This document shows positions 59,542-64,000 of a DNA stretch of 64,000 nucleotides, in pieces. Within the stretch, counting starts at the first letter, position 1. Every line of letters starts with the position of its first letter. Below the pieces are notes generated by a model that worked only from the letters and a program-made list of their open reading frames with translations, had not been told where the DNA came from and did no database searches. Position numbers and translations under genes: made by a program. Origin of the DNA: Myotis daubentonii (lineage: Eukaryota > Chordata > Mammalia > Chiroptera > Vespertilionidae); NCBI RefSeq assembly GCF_963259705.1, contig NC_081844.1, forward strand, positions 108,314,965-108,378,964. Direction: 5' to 3'.

Positions 59542-62500
59542 GATATTAGATCTCCACGTCCAGGAATATTGATTTGATGGGTGTGGACACGGCCTGGGTG
59601 CCGGGACTGTGCACAGAGCCCAACTCCCTGCATTGCAGAGAAGCGGTGACTTGCCCGGGGGTCACACAGGTTCTCGGTGGTGGAGCAGGTGAGCAGCACA
59701 TGTTCCTCCCTCCAGGGAGTCACAGCTCTGCCCCCTTCGTCCCCAGCGCTGGCTGTTTCTTTGGTGACGAGGTGAGGGTCAGTGGCGATTCCTGCGCACC
59801 GAGCGACACGGATGCCTCCTCGGAAGCTGAGAGACCAGGGCCTGAGCAGCCTGTCCCTGCAGAGTCTCCGGAAAGTCCCAGCAACTCCAAGGGCAGCTTG
59901 GCTTCAGGCCCAGGCACCACCAAGACCACAGAGCATGCCTTGGAGGGTGCCAGCCCAGCTGATCACACCCCGGGGCCTGAGCCTTGCCCTGGCCAGGCCT
60001 CCACCCCTGCCGAGCTGCCCTGGACCAGTATCGACCTGAAGGAGCCCAAGAAAGCGCCCAGCCACTCCGCTGAGACCACCGGCCTCTCCTCGCTCGAGAT
60101 GCTCCCACTGGGCTTGGAGGAGCCCTACTGCGCTGACGACCACCCGCTGTGGGTCTGGGTGTCAGGAGGAGGCTGTGCCGTGGAGGCCCACACTGTGCTC
60201 AAGTGGTTCACCGCCCCGTCGGGTAAGAGGGTGCTGCCCTGTGCTTGCCATTCTAGGCGGGACTGGGGGACATCAGGGAGAAGGAGAGGGGAGGGCTCGT
60301 GTGCATTTTAGGGAGATCATAGCTCTCTAGCAAGAAAGGGCTGATTTAAAAACAAACCCTGGCCTGCTGCACAGCTGTGGGCGGGCCAGACACCTGGCCC
60401 TGAGGCTCTGGCCGGCCGCAGGCCTGTCTTCCTCCATGCAGACACTGTCCCTGTCCATCACGCCGGCCCAGACCGCCGCCTGGCGGAAGCAGATCTTCCA
60501 GCAGCTGACGGAAAGGACCAAGCGGGAGCTGGAGAACTTCCGACATTACGAACAGGCCGTGGAGCAGGTGGGCGGGCGCCGGCACACTGTGTCTCACCGG
60601 CATTTACTGAGTGTCTATCTATACCAGCCCCAAGGTGAGGTGGGAGAGACAGACAGACGGATGCCTGCATCCCTCTGCCCATCTCTCTCGGATGGGAAGC
60701 CTGCCCTTCTCCTTGTAGATTCCAGAATGAAAAACAAGTTCGTTCCTTTATCCGTCCACCCCAGAGGCCTCTGTCAGGCCCCACTGTGATGCGGGCCCAG
60801 CGTAGACCCTGGGACCAGAGACCACAGCAGTCTCAGCGGGTGGTGGGGTGGGAACCACACTGTCCTCTCTCTGCAGAGGGGTCCCCACGTGCCCGATGGT
60901 GCAGTGTTTTATTGAGAACTGAGGACAGGATTGAGGGTAGTCTCGGGCCCCTCAGGCCGAGCCCAGCCCCTAGAGGCGGGAATTACATGAAGGACTCAGC
61001 TGGGTTCATGCAGAGGGCCCGGCTGTGTCTCGAATGGTGGTGCAGAAGCATCTACTGGTGGCCAAGGGGCCGCCCGGCAGGTGGGCAGGGTGTGCGCCAG
61101 CTGTGCCACTGGCTCACTCTGTGACGTTGGGGCAGGCACAGACTCTCCCCAGGCCTCCGTTTCCCCACCCAGAACAGGAGTGACTGTGACCCCACAGGCT
61201 GTTCTGTGCAGCTGACACTGGCTTGCGGCCTGGCCCCTGTTGGGGTTCGATAGTGTCCCTTGTCGTTAGGGTGAAGTGGGGGAGCTGGGAGCACTGGGCG
61301 GGAGTCCCCTGTGAGGTGGCGAAGGGACTGGGGCCAGGGTAGCCCTGGGGCGCTGGGAACTGGGCACACGCAGGGCCCAAGTTGGGGGCCCAGGGGCCTG
61401 CCTGTGACAGTCCCTCGCCTCCGGGGCCTGTGCTGCAGTCCGTGTGGGTGAAGACGGGGGCCCTGCAGTGGTGGTGCGACTGGAAGCCCCACAAGTGGGT
61501 GGACGTCCGCGTGGCCCTGGAGCAGTTCACGGGGCACGACGGGGCCCGGGACAGCATCCTCTTCATCTACTACGTGGTCCACGAGGAGAAGAAGGTGCGG
61601 GGAGGGGCAGGCGGAGGGGAGCGGGTGCCCGGGGGAGGCGGGTGCAGGAATCGGCCTGGGACGCTGGCCCCGAGGTGCCCAGCCCAGGACAGCGTCTGGC
61701 ACCTACAAAGCCCCAGCCCCCATGACAGAGTCCCCGTCAGTGGCGGGCAGGTGTCGGTGGCCCGCAGAGCCGTCTCCCAGGCCTGACGCTGACAGGCTCC
61801 CCTGTTTCATGAGAAGTCAGGCTCACAGAGATAAAGCCGCCCCGCCCAGGGCTGGGTCTGAGCCAGCCAGCCAGCCTCGCCTCGCCATCAGCAGTGACGC
61901 CCGGCATCTGCTCCCGAGCTGGGCTTCCGTGCTGGGACTCCCAGAGCCACCAGGGTCCCAAGGACCGGCTCTGTGGAAAGGGGGCCACCCAGGCCAGCCC
62001 TGCCCATCAGTGACAGCCTCGCCGTTGCCCTCTGTGCGCAGTACTTGCACGTGTTCCTCAATGAGGTGACGACGCTGGTCCCCGTGCTCAATGAGGACAA
62101 GCACTCCTTCGCCCTGTACACCCCCGAGAGGACCCGGCAGAGGTGGCCCGTGCGTCTGGCTACTGCCACCGAGCAGGACATGAATGACTGGGTGAGTGGG
62201 CGGTGGCCCCACAGGCCAGGGGTCAAAGGGCAGCAGACTCAGGGCAGCCCAGCCTTGGCCTGCTGCCCGTCCCCTTCCCAGTGGTGACTGCCATCTGCCC
62301 ACGCCAGCTGGCCCTGCTCAACCTGTCCTGCTGTGAGAGCCGGAGGGTCCTCGGCCGCCCCTCCCTGCAGGCCATCTGGTCCATCACCTGCAAGGGCGAC
62401 ATCTTCGTGAGTGAGCCCAGCCCGGACCTGGAGGCCCCTGAGCACCCGCTGCCCTGCGACCAGATGTGAGTCCACCCTGGCCTGGCCACTCCCACCCCGC

Positions 62501-63301
62501 AGCCAGCGCTGAGGTTTCACAAGGAGGGGCCCCAGCAGGACACACGGCCTCGCTTCCTGCTGCCAGCCACACGGCCAGCTGGTTCTCAGGCCCGAGTCTG
62601 CCTGGGCCTGTGCGAAGACCCTTCCCCGGGGGGCATCGGGGAGGGTCACCCCACTGAACAGCTTCTGTGTCAGAGTGAGGGGATGGCTCTGCAGGTGGCA
62701 TTTAAACCAGGAGGTGGAACGAGGCCACCCACTGGGGCAATGTGAGAGTCTGGGGCACCCACCCTTTTGGTGGGGACATGGTGCTCCCGAGTCTGTCCCC
62801 AAAAGGTCACCCAGAGCCAGGGAGGACCAGGGAGACACACGACTAGGAGGCCCTGCCCAGGAGATGAGTGGCCGTGTCTGTCTGCCCTTTGGTGATCCAC
62901 TCGCATCTGAAAGAGTCAGATCCCCTCTGGTGCCAGTGGCGGGGCCTTGGCCACAGGAGGTTGACCCAGGTGGCAGCCGCACCCTGCACTCTGCCTCCCA
63001 GGGGGCCTCACCGTCAGGGCAGCGGTGTAGGCGTCGCAGGCTCGTGTGGCTCATCCAGCCGATGGGACGACCCTGCTCCCTGCCTACACTCTTGTCCCAG
63101 GCCCCAGGGCTCCAGGGGGGAGGCTGGAAGGCCCTGCTGGGTCGCTTCCCCGCCCTCTCTCCCCTCCTCCCAGGTTCTGGCGGCAGATGGGCGGCCACCT
63201 GCGGGTGGTGGAGGCCAGCAGCCGGGGCGTGGTGTGGGGCATTGGCTACGACGGCACAGCCTGGGTGTACACAGGTGGCTACGGAGGAGGCTGCTTCCAA
63301 G
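46655..63301 (+). CDS. TECPR1: TECPR1, tectonin beta-propeller repeat protein 1 (exons 2-15, 3' partial)
   Basis: TECPR1 is an autophagy and lysosome-repair factor. Through an ATG5-interacting region it engages ATG5-ATG12 and drives LC3 lipidation on autophagosomes and on sphingomyelin-exposing damaged lysosomes. Fourteen coding exons are present (46655-46879, 47322-47504, 47753-47875, 49729-49854, 51885-52059, 52154-52254, 54168-54269, 55818-55963, 59747-60222, 60422-60567, 61439-61594, 62042-62191, 62308-62465, 63174-63301), 2395 nt or 798 codons plus one base of about 1165 in the human protein. Domain order: N-terminal dysferlin (DysF) module about residues 62-180, tectonin repeats about 200-390, low-complexity linker about 394-552, ATG5-interacting region about 553-601, PH domain about 602-715, then the first part of the second tectonin/DysF half. 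Every splice site is GT-AG, no frame is broken, and the start is in a GCCGCCATG context. The rest lies beyond position 64000. Confidence 0.97.
47322..47504 (+). CDS. TECPR1: TECPR1 exon 3 (DysF module, N-terminal half)
   Basis: 61 codons, residues 76-136, starting [18 protein letters not shown]. The aromatic pattern [14 protein letters not shown] is typical of a dysferlin DysFN segment. Acceptor CCCTCAG, donor GGG/GTAGGT, phase 0 at both ends. Confidence 0.95.
47753..47875 (+). CDS. TECPR1: TECPR1 exon 4 (DysF module, C-terminal half)
   Basis: 41 codons, residues 137-177: [18 protein letters not shown], then the basic [11 protein letters not shown] of a DysFC motif. Trp154 (in DKKWNS) lies in the DysF loop that I recall being implicated in sphingomyelin recognition in the human protein; the residue number should be verified. 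Acceptor TTTCAG, donor AAG/GTCGGA. Confidence 0.95.
48184..48392 (-). mobile_element. HeliBat-type Helitron, downstream partner of a tandem pair
   Basis: On the minus strand it starts TCTATACATATAACAGTC at 48392, directly after the CTAG of the next Helitron, and ends in CTAG at 48187-48184. 209 bp. Confidence 0.8.
48393..49135 (-). mobile_element. HeliBat-type Helitron, upstream partner of a tandem pair
   Basis: On the minus strand: host A, TCCATACTAATAAAAGGG, a body with CCTGATCGCCCCTAACC-type repeats (about 48550-48890), then the hairpin GTGCATGAATTTCATGCAC and CTAG at 48396-48393. 743 bp in TECPR1 intron 4. Confidence 0.88.
49729..49854 (+). CDS. TECPR1: TECPR1 exon 5
   Basis: 42 codons, residues 178-219, beginning [20 protein letters not shown] and ending [11 protein letters not shown], the first clear tectonin blade (VWAVS signature). 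Acceptor TGTTTCAG, donor AAG/GTAAGG. Confidence 0.95.
50304..50580. repeat. (TGGA)/(TGGG) tetranucleotide array
   Basis: Imperfect array of TGGA, TGGG, TAGA and AAGG tetramers with a higher-order pattern GGTGGAAGGATAGGTGG. It gives long His/Pro-type frames on the minus strand that are not genes. Confidence 0.95.
51322..51532 (-). mobile_element. Ves-like SINE
   Basis: Reverse copy: TTTTTATTGATTTGATAG, AACATTGATCGGCTGCC, GAATCGAACCATGACCTCC, terminal ACTGGCCAGG. Confidence 0.85.
51885..52059 (+). CDS. TECPR1: TECPR1 exon 6 (tectonin repeats)
   Basis: 58 codons plus one base, starting [17 protein letters not shown] and ending EGINRNNPK. It carries two VW.R/L-type tectonin strands. Acceptor CACTCAG, donor AAAG/GTGGGA. 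Confidence 0.95.
52154..52254 (+). CDS. TECPR1: TECPR1 exon 7 (tectonin repeat)
   Basis: 101 nt completing Gly, then [18 protein letters not shown] and [15 protein letters not shown]. The intron before it is only 94 bp. The acceptor GTCGAGTAG has a weak pyrimidine tract, but phase and protein match support it. Donor AAA/GTAAGG. Confidence 0.94.
52547..52783 (-). mobile_element. Older Ves SINE
   Basis: Reverse copy with target duplication GCTTATCATTTTTATTTA / GCTTGTCATTTTTATTTTA. Confidence 0.87.
52825..53166 (+). mobile_element. Non-autonomous Tc1/mariner-type transposon
   Basis: 342 bp flanked by TA. Imperfect inverted ends: CAGGCAGTCCTCAGGTTATG against the reverse complement of GTTACGTCAGAG-type sequence at the 3' end (GACGTAACCCGAGGACCTAC). 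Probably an old Tigger/mariner relative; family not assigned. Confidence 0.6.
53644..53876 (-). mobile_element. Non-autonomous hAT transposon (family B)
   Basis: 233 bp, the same family as 29008-29495 in reverse, without the SINE. 8-bp duplication TTCTAGAA / TTCTAAAA. Confidence 0.9.
54168..54269 (+). CDS. TECPR1: TECPR1 exon 8 (tectonin repeat)
   Basis: 34 codons, starting [20 protein letters not shown] and ending VDVGLNDQ. Acceptor TTTCCCAG, donor CAG/GTGTGC (a non-consensus fifth base). Confidence 0.95.
55335..55725. repeat. 51-bp minisatellite in TECPR1 intron 8
   Basis: Unit starts (GCATGTAC) at 55358, 55409, 55460, 55511, 55562, 55613 and 55664 are exactly 51 bp apart, about 7.5 copies. 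Because 51 is a multiple of three, the array is open on several frames of both strands. It ends about 95 bp before exon 9. Confidence 0.95.
55818..55963 (+). CDS. TECPR1: TECPR1 exon 9 (tectonin repeat)
   Basis: 48 codons plus two bases, starting [20 protein letters not shown] and ending in a Ser-rich [10 protein letters not shown]. Acceptor TGTTCCAG, donor CAG/GTGATC. The intron in front contains a 51-bp minisatellite whose open frame continues into this exon. Confidence 0.95.
56830..57640 (+). mobile_element. Ancient LINE-1 ORF2/3'UTR fragment
   Basis: AGATTGGACTTCATCAAAAT, GAGATACCACTGCACACCCA, AACAACCCGAATGTCCATCA and AGCAATAAAAAGGAATGAAA are the classic order of an L1 3' part. It is interrupted by a 90-bp TTAA element and then by two SINEs, and resumes at 59150. 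Confidence 0.85.
57065..57154. mobile_element. 90-bp TTAA-flanked palindromic MITE
   Basis: TTAACATGTTAAGC at the left and GCTTAATGTGTTAA at the right are inverted repeats beginning and ending in TTAA. The centre contains GTCAGTCACCGGTGACTGAC. It interrupts the LINE fragment, as expected of a piggyBac-like non-autonomous element. Confidence 0.7.
57641..57906 (+). mobile_element. Older Ves-like SINE
   Basis: Starts CCCTGGCTGGTGGTTCTC and ends ATATCCTCAGGCGAGGAC with an A-rich tail. It is flanked by AATAAAAAGGAATG near 57620 and 57907. Confidence 0.85.
57921..58117 (+). mobile_element. Ves SINE
   Basis: Directly follows the previous SINE: GCCTGCCCAGTGTGGCTC to AATCAATAAAAATA. A second insertion into the duplicated target. 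Confidence 0.87.
58118..58211 (+). mobile_element. Helitron 5' end fragment
   Basis: TCTATATATATAAAAGGC and GCTAAGTGTCCGACTGTC match the 5' region of the 34-kb HeliBat copy. The 3' hairpin and CTAG cannot be found; the sequence runs into a hAT element. Confidence 0.65.
58212..58436 (+). mobile_element. hAT transposon with family A ends and unrelated interior
   Basis: Ends CAGGGGTGGGCAAAC and GTTTGCCCACGGCTG flanked by GACTAGC(C), but the middle (about 58265-58400) does not resemble the other family A copies. Confidence 0.8.
58480..58670 (+). mobile_element. Probable MIR fragment
   Basis: CTCATCTCATTTGATCCTCA, GCAGTAGGTAGATAGGAG and GGAAAACGGAGATTTAGAAA in MIR order. Confidence 0.6.
58915..59145 (+). 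mobile_element. Old HeliBat-type Helitron
   Basis: Host A, TCTATATATTTATATAAAAG, and at the 3' end a decayed hairpin GTGCGTGAATTTGTTCAC followed by CTCG (mutated CTAG) and host T. 231 bp, inserted in the LINE fragment. Confidence 0.7.
59150..59500 (+). mobile_element. LINE-1 3' end, continuation of the 56830 fragment
   Basis: ATGGGTGAACCTTGACATCA, TTTGTATGATGTCATTTGCA, AAATCCATAGAGACAGAAAG and TTAATGCCACTGCATTGCAT are L1 3' phrases. It is followed by an AC microsatellite (59506-59540). Confidence 0.8.
59506..59540. repeat. (AC)n microsatellite
   Basis: Uninterrupted AC dinucleotides at the end of the LINE fragment. Confidence 0.95.
59747..60222 (+). CDS. TECPR1: TECPR1 exon 10 (low-complexity linker)
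   Basis: 476 nt, residues about 394-552. It starts [15 protein letters not shown], continues through a Pro/Ser/Glu-rich, probably disordered stretch, and ends [10 protein letters not shown] to LKWFTAPS. This is the least conserved part of the gene against the human form I recall. Acceptor GTCCCCAG, donor TCGG/GTAAGA. Confidence 0.94.
60422..60567 (+). CDS. TECPR1: TECPR1 exon 11 (ATG5-interacting region)
   Basis: 49 codons with the split Gly, starting [20 protein letters not shown] and then a predicted amphipathic helix [20 protein letters not shown] ending AVEQ. It corresponds to the region of human TECPR1 that binds ATG5 in place of ATG16L1. Acceptor GGCCGCAG, donor CAG/GTGGGC. Confidence 0.95.
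61439..61594 (+). CDS. TECPR1: TECPR1 exon 12 (start of PH domain)
   Basis: 52 codons, residues 602-653, beginning [20 protein letters not shown], then [14 protein letters not shown] and [11 protein letters not shown]. Acceptor GTGCTGCAG, donor AAG/GTGCGG. Confidence 0.95.
62042..62191 (+). CDS. TECPR1: TECPR1 exon 13 (PH domain)
   Basis: 50 codons, residues 654-703: [20 protein letters not shown], then [20 protein letters not shown] and the PH-type terminal helix EQDMNDW. Acceptor GTGCGCAG, donor TGG/GTGAGT. Confidence 0.95.
62308..62465 (+). CDS. TECPR1: TECPR1 exon 14
   Basis: 52 codons plus two bases. It contains the end of the PH module and the tectonin strand [19 protein letters not shown], ending PLPCDQM with the Met codon split (AT/G). 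Acceptor CGCCAG, donor AT/GTGAGT. Confidence 0.95.
63174..63301 (+). CDS. TECPR1: TECPR1 exon 15 (last exon in window)
   Basis: 43 codons with split ends: [20 protein letters not shown], then [20 protein letters not shown]. It is a tectonin strand leading into the second DysF module outside the window. Acceptor CTCCCAG, donor CAAG/GTGAGG. No further exon is visible to 64000. Confidence 0.95.
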
Positions 63302-64000
63302 GTGAGGGTGGCCGCCCCCAAGGTTGGCAAGCCTGGCTCCCGCCCTGCACAGCCTTCCTAGCAGTTCCCTCTAGTCCCTCTGGCTCCCCGCCCCACGCCA
63401 GAGCCGTCCCGGTGTTGACACTCAGTTGGCAACCAGGCGACAGGTGACCTTCAGCACTGCCAGCTTCTGCAGAGGACGTTCCTGGGCCAGCCCGGGGGCA
63501 TGACAGCCCGGAGACCAGGCCTCGCCTCCCATGTGGCCTCCCGGCCTCGAAGGCTCTAGAAAGGCAGCCACCGAGGCCCCCACCATGTCCAAGCCCTCAT
63601 TTCATAGACGAGCCTCAGGCACATGGGGCAGCCCAGCACCTGGGTCCCCTGATTCCCAGGCCCAGGTTCTAGCTCCTCGTTAGGGGGGTTGTGCCTCGGG
63701 CTGGGAGCCCCGTGAGCCCCCCCAGCTCTGGGAGGCAGGGGGCTCTTTCTCCCCCTGGGAAGGGGAGCAGAAACAACGCCGGGACGGGACACGCCATGCC
63801 CACGCCCCGCGCCAGGGGGCGCTGATGCTGTAGAGCTGTGTGTCCACTGAGACCACGGGCCGCACCTCACAGAACTAACAGCATCCATGCTGGTGAGGCA
63901 GGCAGTGCCTTGGTCCCCGTTTCACCAATGAGGAAATTGGGGTTTCTGGAGGTTATTGATGTTAGCAGGGGGTGAGCTGGTTGGGCCTCTTACCTGCCCA
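63302..64000 (+). other. TECPR1: TECPR1 intron 15 (partial)
   Basis: GC-rich unique sequence. The next TECPR1 exon was not found before the window ends. Confidence 0.7.

Noticed and set aside
62239..63330. 363-residue open frame on the minus strand
   Set aside because: It is an antisense shadow of TECPR1 exons 14 and 15 and the GC-rich introns around them.

Overview
The window is nuclear DNA of a vesper bat (Vespertilionidae; Myotis-like is my best guess, genus unresolved). Three mammalian genes fix it as the region syntenic to human 7q21.3: BAIAP2L1 (3' end, + strand), BRI3 (complete, - strand) and TECPR1 (5' two thirds, + strand, running off the right edge). The repeats give the bat lineage: many tRNA-derived Ves SINEs, HeliBat-type Helitrons (5' TC, 3' hairpin, CTAG, A/T target) and small hAT and TTAA transposons with 8-bp or TTAA target duplications.

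Layout. 1-10.5 kb is a BAIAP2L1 intron with ancient LINE sequence, Ves SINEs and a composite retroposon. The last two BAIAP2L1 coding exons are at 10474-10511 and 11449-11524, followed by a probable 1.6-kb 3'UTR. BRI3 lies tail-to-tail with it: exon 3 at 13569-13701, exon 2 at 19724-19826, exon 1 at 20381-20522, with a CpG-island promoter near 20.5-20.8 kb. 20.8-40.4 kb is intergenic: a tandem pair of Helitrons with a 47-bp minisatellite, a CCAAT-box-rich segment, an ORF1-only (half-L1/HAL1-type) LINE, a MaLR LTR, MIRs, SINEs and one more Helitron. 40.4-42.4 kb is the TECPR1 CpG island: about 1 kb of a 33/34-bp GC-rich VNTR, a CCAAT/CRE promoter and the non-coding first exon (donor after 41984). 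TECPR1 coding exons run from the ATG at 46655 to the 15th exon ending at 63301 (798 codons plus 1 nt), all with canonical splice sites and consistent phases. The C-terminal third lies outside the window.

The three genes do not form an operon-like unit. BRI3 and TECPR1 are transcribed divergently from separate CpG-island promoters about 21 kb apart. Both products act at lysosomal membranes: BRI3 is a small lysosomal membrane protein, and TECPR1 is a tectonin beta-propeller/dysferlin/PH protein that couples ATG5-ATG12 to damaged or autophagic membranes. BAIAP2L1 (IRTKS) is an I-BAR/SH3 actin regulator. I saw no additional protein-coding gene. The long open frames elsewhere are minisatellites or antisense shadows of exons.
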